DNA of 36,853 nucleotides, taken from assembly GCA_023436395.1 (NCBI GenBank), contig JAEZJJ010000045.1:1-36853 (forward strand), read 5' to 3'. Each line of letters starts with the position of its first letter. The first letter of the stretch is position 1. Source of the DNA: Bacillota bacterium. Its GTDB lineage: Bacteria; Bacillota; Clostridia; Lachnospirales; Cellulosilyticaceae. The notes below the pieces were generated by a model, which saw only the letters and a program-made list of their open reading frames with translations, did no database searches and had not been told where the DNA came from. This document shows, one piece after another, positions 1-7,716 of the stretch. The translations under genes were made by a program, and so were the position numbers.

Positions 1-121
1 GGCAGCGATTGCTAAATTATCTTCAGCGTTTACTTTAAGTGCCAGCTTTTAACGTAGACTCCGGCGTTCTACGGATGGCTGCCCCAGTAGATGTGACCCC
101 CGTCGAAACCAGTGCACCCCC
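1..121 (-). ncRNA. ssrA: tmRNA (transfer-messenger RNA), 5' part, cut by window start
   Basis: Read on the minus strand, the sequence starts with GGGGGTGCACTGGTTTCGAC at about 121. This is the conserved 5' acceptor and D-like region of a standard, non-permuted tmRNA. A pseudoknot-1 helix follows (CGTAGA pairing TCTACG), then the start of the tag-coding stretch, whose codons read VNAEDNLAIAA with the resume codon probably GUA. The tag stop codon, the later pseudoknots and the tRNA-like 3' end lie beyond the window. tmRNA rescues stalled ribosomes together with SmpB, encoded just upstream. The ALAA-like end of the tag is the usual degradation signal. The exact 5' nucleotide is inferred. Confidence 0.95.
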
Positions 122-262
122 TTATTAGTGACAAGTCACTCTCCATTAGTAGACTTGCTGAAATAAGTGCTTATAACGCTTCTAAGCATTCTCTTATTTC
201 AAATAAGGTGATTTGGTTTTACGGCTAGTCTCGACTACACTAGCAGTTAGAAATTTATTATA
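122..262 (-). promoter_or_regulatory. ssrA promoter and long structured leader
   Basis: A perfect -10 hexamer TATAAT lies on the minus strand at 257-262. No good -35 is visible at 17 bp (TAGCAA-like at best). Transcription from it would give a leader of about 128 nt before the mature tmRNA end at 121. Three hairpins are visible in the leader: GCTAGT/ACTAGC (224-229 with 239-244), a long interrupted stem (160-173 with 183-200) and GTGAC/GTCAC (128-132 with 135-139). The 5' end of tmRNA is normally made by RNase P, so a precursor leader is expected. Its length and folding are the notable part. Confidence 0.5.
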
Positions 263-321
263 CTCTATTTTGCAGTGCTTTGCTACTAGCAATTTCTGCA
301 AAGTAAGGTGATAATCTAAAA

Positions 322-792
322 TTAAAGATTTTTGATTTTAAACTCTCTTTCATGAGCACGTTGTGTATCTTTTTTCACGATATCTTGACGTTTATCATAA
401 TTTTTCTTACCACGTGCAAGCCCCATTTCCACCTTGACAAGGCTTCCTTTGATGTATACACGAAGAGGCACAATGGTCATGCCCTTTTGCGTGGTTTCAC
501 CAATGAGTTTATTGATTTCCCTCTTATGAAGTAAAAGCTTACGGGTACGTAAGGGGTCTTTATTAAAAATGTTCCCATGATCGTAAGGGTTAACATGCAT
601 ATTAAAAATAAAAGCTTCTCCATTTTTAATCTTAATAAAGCTTTCTTTAACAGAGCATCCCCCTTGACGAATAGATTTAACTTCTGTTCCAGCAAGTGCT
701 ATCCCTGCTTCATAGACTTCTTCTATAAAGTAATCATGATACGCCTTTTTGTTGTTAGCAATAACTTTAAAACTTGTTCTATCCTTTGCCAT
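322..792 (-). CDS. smpB: SsrA-binding protein SmpB
   Basis: SmpB binds the tRNA-like domain of tmRNA, delivers it to stalled ribosomes and mimics the missing anticodon arm. The 156-residue length is normal for the family. The conserved core HDYFIEEVYEAGIALAGTEV (residues 19-38) and the following KSIRQG match the oligonucleotide-binding barrel. The basic C-terminal tail (KKDTQRAHEREFKIKNL) is the part that enters the mRNA channel. The start is supported by AAAGGAG six bases upstream of ATG. ssrA follows about 200 bp downstream on the same strand, the usual arrangement. No terminator is obvious between them, but ssrA has its own -10 box. Confidence 0.98.
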   Translation of the reverse strand: MAKDRTSFKVIANNKKAYHDYFIEEVYEAGIALAGTEVKSIRQGGCSVKESFIKIKNGEAFIFNMHVNPYDHGNIFNKDPLRTRKLLLHKREINKLIGETTQKGMTIVPLRVYIKGSLVKVEMGLARGKKNYDKRQDIVKKDTQRAHEREFKIKNL

Positions 793-826
793 GGTCTGCT
801 CCTTTCTTCACCGAGTTTGCTTATAC

Positions 827-854
827 AGTATAACATAATCTGTAAAAAAAGCAA
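827..854 (-). promoter_or_regulatory. smpB promoter
   Basis: On the minus strand TTGCTT (849-854) and TATACT (827-832) are separated by 16 bp, a plausible sigma-A promoter about 35 bp upstream of the smpB start. The -10 box is embedded in a 13-bp odd palindrome, TTATACAGTATAA, which could be coincidental. Confidence 0.5.
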
Positions 855-974
855 GTCACTTGCACCTTAAAATAGATAAGTCTTGCAACCTTATCTTAGA
901 AAAGCTATGCTTAGAAGTATAAACTTACCTATGTCTGTAGAATTGACATAAGAAATAAATAGCGAGGATTTAAT

Positions 975-1847
975 ATGACTAATAAAACTAAAGGGATTTT
1001 TTATATCCTGCTTTCTGCTGCTTCTTTTGCAGTGATGAATACTTTTGTAAGGCTTTCTGGAGATCTTCCTTCTATCCAAAAAAGTTTCTTTAGAAATTTG
1101 ATTGCGCTGATTGTAGCCGCTATTATTTTAAAGCGTAGTAAGGCTGGCTTTTCTTTTAAAAAGGAAAACTTACCCCTTTTTCTCCTTCGAGCAACCTGTG
1201 GTACCATAGGGATCTTATGTAATTTCTATGCCATCGACCATCTGGCACTTTCAGATGCTTCTATGCTCAATAAGATGTCCCCTTTCTTTGTGATTATCTT
1301 TAGTTATTTATGTTTAAAGGAGAAAATTAATCTGGTGCAGGCCTTAGCCGTGATGGGTGCCTTTATAGGCAGTTTATTTATTATTAAGCCTTCTTTTAAT
1401 AATTTACTCCTCCTTCCTTCCCTCATTGGCCTTTTAGGAGGCATTGGTGCTGGGGCTGCTTATACGGCTGTAAGAGCTTTGGGGCAAAGAGGTGAAAAAG
1501 GACCTTTTATTGTCTTTTTCTTCTCTACCTTTTCATGCCTTGTCACTTTGCCTTTTCTTATTTTTCAGTACCAAGACATGAGCTTTCTCCAAATTGTCTA
1601 TTTACTTCTAGCTGGACTAGCTGCCAGTGGCGGCCAATTTGCTATTACAGCTGCTTATAACTATGCCCCTGCCAAAGAAATTTCCGTCTATGACTATTCT
1701 CAGGTCATCTTTGCAGCGCTTTTAGGCTTTGTGCTCTTTGGCCAGATACCTGACTTATACAGTAGCATTGGTTATATTATCATTTGTTCGATGGCAATTT
1801 TCATGTTCCTCTATAACACAGGACGCCTTAAAAAACAAAATCATTAA
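975..1847 (+). CDS. EamA-type (drug/metabolite) membrane transporter
   Basis: This 290-residue, very hydrophobic protein has about ten transmembrane segments arranged as two EamA repeats (roughly residues 6-140 and 150-285), the fold of the DMT superfamily. Family-like features are the N-terminal GIFYILLSAASFAVMNTF helix, the RN..AL segment at about 40 and the acidic loop LKEKINLVQALAV in repeat 1. Such proteins export or import metabolites, but the substrate cannot be told from sequence. The start is supported by GAGGA six bases before ATG. It stands alone on the plus strand between minus-strand genes and ends at a bidirectional terminator. It helps interrupt the usual rnr-smpB neighbourhood. 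Confidence 0.85.
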   Translation: MTNKTKGIFYILLSAASFAVMNTFVRLSGDLPSIQKSFFRNLIALIVAAIILKRSKAGFSFKKENLPLFLLRATCGTIGILCNFYAIDHLALSDASMLNKMSPFFVIIFSYLCLKEKINLVQALAVMGAFIGSLFIIKPSFNNLLLLPSLIGLLGGIGAGAAYTAVRALGQRGEKGPFIVFFFSTFSCLVTLPFLIFQYQDMSFLQIVYLLLAGLAASGGQFAITAAYNYAPAKEISVYDYSQVIFAALLGFVLFGQIPDLYSSIGYIIICSMAIFMFLYNTGRLKKQNH

Positions 1848-1861
1848 CAAGAAATATTAAA

Positions 1862-1910
1862 AAGGACGCTATAACTCTATTGTCTAAAAGTTATAGCGTC
1901 CTTCTATTTT
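1862..1910. terminator. Bidirectional rho-independent terminator
   Basis: A 15-bp perfect stem (AAGGACGCTATAACT, 1862-1876, pairing 1889-1903) has a 12-nt loop. T-rich tracts follow on the plus strand (ctatttt) and on the minus strand (ttttt). It serves the converging EamA transporter and BFD-like genes. Confidence 0.9.
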
Positions 1911-2124
1911 AAAAGTGGCCTTCTTCCTTATAAGTAGCTAATAAATCTTCAATACTTCCTCTACATTTTCTACCGTGGCAACTTCCAGTAAGGGCACCTG
2001 TCTTTGTTTTAATCTTTTCTATTGTATCAGCACCATCCATAATGGCTGCCTTGATGGTGGCTCTTGTAACCTGCCTACATACACAGGTTTTTGTTAATCG
2101 ATCTTTAATTGCTTGTTCATCCAT
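1909..2124 (-). CDS. Stand-alone BFD-like [2Fe-2S] protein (copy 1)
   Basis: This 71-residue protein has the BFD-like [2Fe-2S] fold. Four cysteines lie at 14, 16, 49 and 54, giving C-x-C followed by C-x4-C (TCVCRQV and GSCHGRKC). The C-x4-C spacing is that of BFD domains fused to GlpA/HcnB-type FAD oxidoreductases, not the C-x2-C of classical bacterioferritin-associated ferredoxin. Its likely role is electron transfer to or from a flavoprotein. A related copy and a NADH oxidase-type flavoprotein lie just upstream on the same strand, so they may form a redox module (inference). AAGGAG lies eight bases before the start. The partner is unknown. Confidence 0.8.
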   Translation of the reverse strand: MDEQAIKDRLTKTCVCRQVTRATIKAAIMDGADTIEKIKTKTGALTGSCHGRKCRGSIEDLLATYKEEGHF

Positions 2125-2205
2125 CTTTTTTACTCCTTCTATTTCAATGTAGCAAAAAGGGTATCACATTAAGCAATACCCTTCACAAAAACTCTTTTTA
2201 AGTTG

Positions 2206-2382
2206 CTACTCTTTTGCTTTAATCATACTTTGAATTTTTTCTTTGCAACGCTTACCTTGGCAAGCGCCTGCTCCTGCACCTGTGGCAATTCTAACACCTG
2301 TCATAGTGCTAGTCCCACGGTCTAGAGCCTTTTGGATACTTTCCTGGGAAACATGCTTACATACACAAACATTTTTACTCAT
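2206..2382 (-). CDS. Stand-alone BFD-like [2Fe-2S] protein (copy 2)
   Basis: This 58-residue protein starts MSKNVCVCKHVSQESIQKAL. It has the same C-x-C (residues 6 and 8) and C-x4-C (ACQGKRC) pattern as its neighbour and is clearly paralogous to it. A longer reading from 2448 is possible, but AAAGGAG sits nine bases before the ATG at 2382 and the extra N-terminus lacks family similarity, so the short form is preferred. It probably shuttles electrons or helps assemble a flavoprotein complex. It lies 163 bp downstream of the NADH oxidase-type gene and 81 bp upstream of copy 1, consistent with co-transcription. Confidence 0.8.
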   Translation of the reverse strand: MSKNVCVCKHVSQESIQKALDRGTSTMTGVRIATGAGAGACQGKRCKEKIQSMIKAKE

Positions 2383-2545
2383 AAACTGTTCTCCTTTAGC
2401 TGTCAATGAGGTGAGTATATAAACAAATAATATGATTGAGTGTCCCATTCCGTTTAAGCTTATCTCTCTTCTATTTTCTCCAAGAAAATCCTTGTGAATA
2501 CCTTGTAAGTTTCTCCACTCTCTTATTATATCATAATAAGTAGGC

Positions 2546-3877
2546 TTATAATAGAGCTAATGCAGCTTGATTTAATAAGCCCCAAGGTTTATTAAAGTGT
2601 GGTTGGAAGAAAAAGTCTGTCATTGCTAATTCTTCTACGGTCATCTTATTTTGAATGACCACAGAGAGTGTATTCATCATTTCTGTTAAATCATATTTAG
2701 ATAAAATTTGTCCTCCTAAAAGAACTCTTGATCTTTCATCATAAACAATTTTTAGCATTACTTTTTCATTGGTTGGCATAAATCCGGGACGATAAACATC
2801 TTCTACAATAATGCTACCAACTTGTTTCTCTGTTGTCGTCTTTGCCACTTCCTCTGTCATCCCTGTAGAAGCAATATTGTAGCCATAAATCTTAATCCCT
2901 GATGTGCCTTGTGTCCCCATATATTTAAGAGTTGGTTTCATTAAATTTTTAGCAACCAACGTCCCCATTCTCACAGCATTTGTGGCAAGTGGAATATATC
3001 TGGCTTCACCAGCAGGGTTAAAGCGTACTACGCAGCAATCTCCTGCTGCAAACACGCCCTTGCGACTTGTCTCCATATATTCATTAATTAAAATAGCCCC
3101 ATTAGGTAATGTATCTAACTGTCCCTTAATCAATTCTGTGTTAGGTTTAAAGCCAATACAAAGCACCACTAAATCTGCTTCAAAACTGCCCTTATCAGTG
3201 ATGACCTTAGTGACTTTACCGTCTTCACCTTCAAAGCCTTCTACTTTTTCTCCTAAAGCAAGATGAACACCTTTTTCTCTAAAAGCCTTTTCTGCCACAT
3301 TTGTAAAAGGTTCATCTAAGTATTTGCTCATAATACGTGCTTCTGAATCAATAAGTGTCACCGCTTTGCCTTTCATCTCAAAGGCTTCAGCAAGCTCTAC
3401 ACCGATATAACCCGCTCCAATAACAACTACTTTTTGCGCTGCCTTTGCCTTCTCAATAATGGTTTGTGCATGATTATAGTTTTTACAAAGCTCAATATTA
3501 GCAAGCTCTATTCCTTCAAGTTTGGGAATAATAGGCCATGAACCTATGGTCAGTACTAATTTATCATAAGTATCCGTATTTTCTTCATTGGTTTTTAAAT
3601 CTTTTACGGTTACAACTTTTTGGTCAAAATCAATATGTGTCACATCATGTTCCATCTTTGTTACTACACCAATAGAAGCTAGGCCTTCTGGTGAGTTATA
3701 AAACAAGCTTTCTGTATCTGGCACAACACCACCTATATTTAAGGCAATACCACATGATAAGAATGAAATATTATTATTTCTTTCATAAACGGTTACCTCT
3801 GCCTCTGGATATTCTTTTTTAATATTAACAATTGCTGCTGTACCTGCATGTGTACATCCTATAACAATAACTTTCAT
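2546..3877 (-). CDS. nox: NADH oxidase / CoA-disulfide reductase-type flavoprotein
   Basis: This 443-residue pyridine nucleotide-disulfide oxidoreductase belongs to the single-cysteine group (water-forming NADH oxidase, NADH peroxidase, CoA-disulfide reductase). An N-terminal FAD-binding strand (VIVIGCTHAGTAA-like, residues 3-15) is followed by the redox cysteine in SFLSCGIAL (about 42). A second nucleotide-binding motif, VVIGAGYIGVELAEAF, lies near 150, the FAD-contacting VFAAGDC near 275, and a C-terminal dimerisation domain follows. In anaerobes these enzymes remove oxygen by reducing it to water with NADH. Oxidase and CoA-disulfide activities cannot be separated by eye. GGAGG precedes the start. 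Two BFD-like proteins follow, an unusual pairing. Confidence 0.88.
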   Translation of the reverse strand: MKVIVIGCTHAGTAAIVNIKKEYPEAEVTVYERNNNISFLSCGIALNIGGVVPDTESLFYNSPEGLASIGVVTKMEHDVTHIDFDQKVVTVKDLKTNEENTDTYDKLVLTIGSWPIIPKLEGIELANIELCKNYNHAQTIIEKAKAAQKVVVIGAGYIGVELAEAFEMKGKAVTLIDSEARIMSKYLDEPFTNVAEKAFREKGVHLALGEKVEGFEGEDGKVTKVITDKGSFEADLVVLCIGFKPNTELIKGQLDTLPNGAILINEYMETSRKGVFAAGDCCVVRFNPAGEARYIPLATNAVRMGTLVAKNLMKPTLKYMGTQGTSGIKIYGYNIASTGMTEEVAKTTTEKQVGSIIVEDVYRPGFMPTNEKVMLKIVYDERSRVLLGGQILSKYDLTEMMNTLSVVIQNKMTVEELAMTDFFFQPHFNKPWGLLNQAALALL

Positions 3878-3918
3878 TGTGATACCTCCGACCTTTGTAT
3901 TTTTTCATCTCATTTGCT

Positions 3919-3939
3919 ATTATATGAAAAGTTAACTTT
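3919..3939 (-). promoter_or_regulatory. Candidate -10 box and operator upstream of nox
   Basis: The minus strand carries a perfect TATAAT at 3919-3924. Directly upstream, at 3928-3939, is the perfect 12-bp palindrome AAAGTTAACTTT, placed between the -10 and where a -35 would sit. The -35 is poor (GGTATA at 17 bp), which would fit an activated or repressed promoter. Confidence 0.4.
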
Positions 3940-4035
3940 AATATACCACCAAGAATAATTATTATCAACAAAAAGTTATAATATTATATATTTTAATAAA
4001 ATATCATAATTTTTACAAAACTAGATTTATCATTT

Positions 4036-4644
4036 TTAAGGTTTATCAGTCTTTGAGAGTGTTCTATAGGCCTGATCTACACGTTCTAAAAAGTGATCCC
4101 AATGTCCTAATATAAGCCTTGGACATGCTTTGCCACTACAATCTTCATGGGTTTTTATTTGGCTTAAAGGAATATTGTAAGTTTTCATTAAGTAAGCAAT
4201 CATTTGCACTGCATTTTCTTCTGCTTTTTCATAATCTCCTGACTCGCAAATTTCTATCCCTATTCCTTCTCTATTATCTTTACTACTCCCCGCGTGAAAG
4301 GCAACTTCTGTGACAGGAATAGCTTCTACAATCTCATTTGCATCCACTACCATATGAAAAGAAGTACTTGAGGTATTCGTGAGGTTGACGAGATAATCTC
4401 TTTCATTCTGGGCTGTACTATTGGGATTGGCTGTATTGTGCACCACAATCGATTTAATACGTCTTTTGGTCCCTGGTCTCTTATTAGATTCTGGAATAGT
4501 GGCAATCTCATAAGGAATCCCTAGAGCCATTTCTACTTTTTCTGCTTCAAGCGGGTGCTGAGGAGTAGGCCATAAAATCCCCATACCCATTATCAATAAA
4601 CTTCCTATAACTAGTAATAGGAATATTTTCTTAATAATTTTCAT
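4036..4644 (-). CDS. Membrane-anchored N-acetylmuramoyl-L-alanine amidase (Amidase_2)
   Basis: This 202-residue protein has one N-terminal hydrophobic segment (residues 5-24, after a KIIKK start) and a single Amidase_2/PGRP domain. It hydrolyses the amide bond between muramic acid and the stem peptide of peptidoglycan, outside the membrane. Zinc ligands are visible as His in IVVHNTANP and as His and Cys in KTHEDCSGKACP. The loop NREGIGIEICESGD is typical of XlyA/CwlA-like amidases. No SPOR, SH3 or other wall-binding domain is present. The hydrophobic segment lacks a clear cleavage site, so it may be an anchor. A GGGGG ribosome site lies just upstream of ATG. Confidence 0.9.
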   Translation of the reverse strand: MKIIKKIFLLLVIGSLLIMGMGILWPTPQHPLEAEKVEMALGIPYEIATIPESNKRPGTKRRIKSIVVHNTANPNSTAQNERDYLVNLTNTSSTSFHMVVDANEIVEAIPVTEVAFHAGSSKDNREGIGIEICESGDYEKAEENAVQMIAYLMKTYNIPLSQIKTHEDCSGKACPRLILGHWDHFLERVDQAYRTLSKTDKP

Positions 4645-4789
4645 ATTTATCCCCCTACCTATCAGTAGTTCACTACCGTTGTCTATTTTTCATGTTATTC
4701 AATTTCTTATGATATGTCATTATACTACAAATTTTTTCTCCTATCTACTCACTGATTTTGGAAAGGCTTTTTATTTGTTAATAACCTCA

Positions 4790-4818
4790 AAAAAGCCAGA
4801 CAATTTTCTTGTCTGGCT
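4790..4818 (-). terminator. Terminator of rnr
   Basis: A 10-bp perfect stem (AGCCAGACAA, 4794-4803, pairing 4809-4818) has a 5-nt loop. Seven T follow on the minus strand, 20 bp beyond the rnr stop codon. Confidence 0.92.
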
Positions 4819-4837
4819 CATCACCTATTTAGATCTT

Positions 4838-7048
4838 CTATGCTTGGTCTTCTTCCTCTTTTAAAGTCACAAGACTTCCTTGATCTTTATAAAACTCTTC
4901 TTCTGTTACAAATCTAAAGTCTATCGTCCTTGTCATTAAGTCTGTTTTAATTACTTGGACATATACCTTATCTCCTAAACGATAAATTTGTTTACTACGT
5001 TCTCCTATCCAACGATGTCCTGGTTCATCAAAGATATAGTAGTCATCTGCCATTTCTGTCACATGGACTAAACCTTCTACTGTATTAGGGAGTTCCACGT
5101 AGCATCCCCAAGAAGTGGTTCCTGTAATGGCACCTTCAAACATCTTGCCAATGAACTGTTCCATATATTCCACTTTCTTGAGTTTAACTGTTTCACGCTC
5201 TGCTTCTTCTGCACGTCTTTCACGGAGTGAACATTGCTTAGAAACTTCTGGCATACGCTCAATGAGTTTAGCCTCTTTCTTTCCCTTAAGCTCATTATGC
5301 AAATTATACTTGATAATACGATGAATTTGTAAGTCGGGATAACGACGAATAGGTGAAGTAAAGTGACAATAATATTTTGCTGCTAAACCAAAGTGACCAT
5401 TACATTCTGCAGTATAACGAGCTTGTTTCATAGAACGAAGAAGCAAATGACTAATGATGCTTTCTTCTGGTTTGTCTTCTATTTCTGCTAATACTTTTTG
5501 CATGTCTTTTGGATGAATCTTCGTTGTATTTCCCTTCATCTGATACCCAAAGTTATTAATAAACTCAGTAAGCGCCAAAATCTTTTCTGGATCTGGGTCT
5601 TCATGGCTACGATAAACAAAAGGTTTTTCTTGCCAGTAGTAGTCTTCTGCAATGGTCTCATTACATACAAGCATAAATTCTTCAATAATGCGTGTGGCTA
5701 CATTGCGGTCATAAGGCTTCATCTCTAGTGGGACACCCTCTTTATCTAAGATGACCTTTGTCTCTGGGAAATCAAAGTCTATAGCACCACGTTTCATACG
5801 TTTCTTACGCAAGATATCAGCTAATTCTTCCATATTCTTAAACATAGGAATAAAGTCTGTATAACGGGCCTTTATTTCTTCATCCTCGTCTAAAAGAATC
5901 TTTTTCACATTGGTATATGTCATACGCTCATCAATATTAATGACAGTCTCCATAATCTCATGGCTTTGTACATTACCATTTTTATCAATATCCATCATAC
6001 AAGTTAATGCGAGGCGGTCCACATGGGCATTCAGAGAACAAATGCCATTACTTAATTTATGAGGTAGCATTGGAATGACACGGTCTACTAAGTAAATACT
6101 TGTCCCTCTTTCATAGGCTTCTTTATCAAGGGGCGACTTTTCTTTCACATAGTGGGTCACATCTGCAATGTGTACCCCTAGCCTAAAGTTGCCATTGTCT
6201 AGCTTTTCTAAAGAAATAGCATCATCTAAGTCCTTAGCGTCTTCTCCATCAATAGTAACCATTTGAATTGCTCTTAAGTCTCTTCTACCTCTTTTGTCTT
6301 TATCTGCTACTTCTGTAGGTACATTTTCTACCTCTGCCATCACATCATCTGGAAATTCTCTAGGAAGGTCATATTGATAAATAATAGATAAGATATCTAC
6401 ACCAGGGTCATTGATATGTCCTAAAATAGAAACTACTTGCCCTTCTGGATTACGTCTTTCTTCTGCCCAGTCTGTAATTTTGACAAGTACCTTATGTCCT
6501 GTTACTGCTCCTTTAGAAAGCTTCTTGGGGATAAAGATATCTCTTGTATACTTTTGATCATCTGGCACTACAAATCCAAAGTTTTGACTTTCTTCATAGG
6601 TACCCACAAGACTTTCAGGTCCACGGGTGAGGATTTCGATAACTTCTGCTTCAGCCCTTTTCTCTGCTGTAGCTGGTCTTGTAATACGGCACATCACCCG
6701 ATCTTTATGCATAGCACCATTGACACCAGACGCAGGAATAAAAATATCTTTTTGTTCTTCGTCTAGAATCAGAAAACCAAAACCTTTAGGATGTCCTTGA
6801 AAAGTACCTGCTACCAAATTATAGGTTTGTGGTACTGCAAACTTGCCACGTTTCGTACGAATAACCTTTCCTTCTGTAATCAGTTCACCTAATATAATCT
6901 CTAATTCTTGTCTATCTGAAGGGGGGATTTGGAGCATCATTATAATCTCTTTAATCTTCATTGGAACATAGCTAGGACTCTTCATCATTTCCAAAATGAC
7001 TTGTTTTCTTTCTGCCATACGATTTTTTTCTTCTCTCATGGTTATCAT
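4838..7048 (-). CDS. rnr: Ribonuclease R
   Basis: RNase R is a processive 3'-5' exoribonuclease that degrades structured RNA. It also works with SmpB-tmRNA in decay of non-stop mRNAs. The 736 residues show an N-terminal winged-helix segment (about 15-75), cold-shock domains (about 80-205), the RNB catalytic domain with the metal-binding aspartates in DGEDAKDLDDAISL (267-280), and a C-terminal S1 domain (about 645-715). The tail is short and acidic (EEEDQA) instead of the long lysine-rich tail of enterobacterial RNase R. The start is uncertain: ATGs at 7048, 7039 and 7018 are all possible and none has a strong ribosome site. A -10 box TATAAT lies at 7120-7125 on the minus strand. Confidence 0.97.
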   Translation of the reverse strand: MITMREEKNRMAERKQVILEMMKSPSYVPMKIKEIIMMLQIPPSDRQELEIILGELITEGKVIRTKRGKFAVPQTYNLVAGTFQGHPKGFGFLILDEEQKDIFIPASGVNGAMHKDRVMCRITRPATAEKRAEAEVIEILTRGPESLVGTYEESQNFGFVVPDDQKYTRDIFIPKKLSKGAVTGHKVLVKITDWAEERRNPEGQVVSILGHINDPGVDILSIIYQYDLPREFPDDVMAEVENVPTEVADKDKRGRRDLRAIQMVTIDGEDAKDLDDAISLEKLDNGNFRLGVHIADVTHYVKEKSPLDKEAYERGTSIYLVDRVIPMLPHKLSNGICSLNAHVDRLALTCMMDIDKNGNVQSHEIMETVINIDERMTYTNVKKILLDEDEEIKARYTDFIPMFKNMEELADILRKKRMKRGAIDFDFPETKVILDKEGVPLEMKPYDRNVATRIIEEFMLVCNETIAEDYYWQEKPFVYRSHEDPDPEKILALTEFINNFGYQMKGNTTKIHPKDMQKVLAEIEDKPEESIISHLLLRSMKQARYTAECNGHFGLAAKYYCHFTSPIRRYPDLQIHRIIKYNLHNELKGKKEAKLIERMPEVSKQCSLRERRAEEAERETVKLKKVEYMEQFIGKMFEGAITGTTSWGCYVELPNTVEGLVHVTEMADDYYIFDEPGHRWIGERSKQIYRLGDKVYVQVIKTDLMTRTIDFRFVTEEEFYKDQGSLVTLKEEEDQA

Positions 7049-7195
7049 CTCTTTTCTTTATGGACGCTCTACATTATTTCTATCAAGCACTATCATTTTA
7101 TATTTTATTTCATAGCTTTATTATAACACATTTTCTTTGTCAGTATTTATTCATTTTTCTTCTTCATACCTTTTATGTATTGTTTTTGCGCAACA

Positions 7196-7224
7196 AAAAA
7201 CACTCTACAAAATTGTAAAGTGTT
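7196..7224 (-). terminator. Terminator of secG
   Basis: The stem ACACTCTACAA (7200-7210) pairs with TTGTAAAGTGT (7213-7223) with one mismatch or wobble and continues into a T tract on the minus strand. It lies just after the secG stop codon, so rnr must have its own promoter. Confidence 0.85.
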
Positions 7225-7230
7225 TGTGTC

Positions 7231-7629
7231 TTATTGAGCTGGTGATGCTGAAGGTTCAGCAGATGGCGCTGCAGATTCCTGTGGTGCTACACTAGCTTCT
7301 GGTGATGTACTTCCCTCTACGTTACCTGTTGCTTCAGTTGATGCTGTTGCAGTAGGTTGTACAATTTCAACGTTTGATGAACTTTTATTAGGAATCAACA
7401 TAATAATGAATGCTGATAGAACAAGCACACCTGCCATAATTTTAGTCCATCTTTCAAATTTACCTTCTAAAGTATGTTTCTTGTTTTTATCCCAATAGGA
7501 ATCCGTATTGGTTGCTCCCCCTATTGAACCAAGTCCTGCAGACTTACCTTCTTGAAGTAATACAACGACTGTCATTACAAGGGCTGCAATTAAAAATACA
7601 ATGATTAAAATCATTCTGAGTGTTGCCAT
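7231..7629 (-). CDS. secG: Preprotein translocase subunit SecG with long low-complexity tail
   Basis: SecG is the small accessory subunit of the SecYEG channel. Two transmembrane helices (residues 5-26 and 62-80) flank the conserved loop VVLLQEGKSAGLGSIGG, which is diagnostic. At 132 residues it is much longer than the usual 70-80. Residues 82-132 form an extension rich in Ala, Ser, Thr, Pro and Glu (for example SAAPSAEPSASPAQ) with no predicted structure. In the usual topology both SecG termini face outward, so the tail should be extracytoplasmic. A GGAGG site precedes the start. The gene lies upstream of rnr, the common Firmicutes order. Confidence 0.95.
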   Translation of the reverse strand: MATLRMILIIVFLIAALVMTVVVLLQEGKSAGLGSIGGATNTDSYWDKNKKHTLEGKFERWTKIMAGVLVLSAFIIMLIPNKSSSNVEIVQPTATASTEATGNVEGSTSPEASVAPQESAAPSAEPSASPAQ

Positions 7630-7716
7630 GACTTAAAGCCTCCTTGAAACCATATGGTATGCATATCTTTTCTCATCATATCAGATATTAAGAAAAAAAT
7701 CAATAAGCATACATTT

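Noticed and set aside
1..121. Circularly permuted tmRNA
   Set aside because: The 5' acceptor end, pseudoknot and tag appear in the standard one-piece order, so nothing suggests permutation.
2383..2448. Hydrophobic N-terminal extension on BFD-like copy 2
   Set aside because: The ATG at 2382 has an AAAGGAG site at good spacing, and the extension is absent from the paralogue.
2904..3266. 120-codon plus-strand open frame
   Set aside because: Antisense to the NADH oxidase-type gene, with no ribosome site and no recognisable domain.
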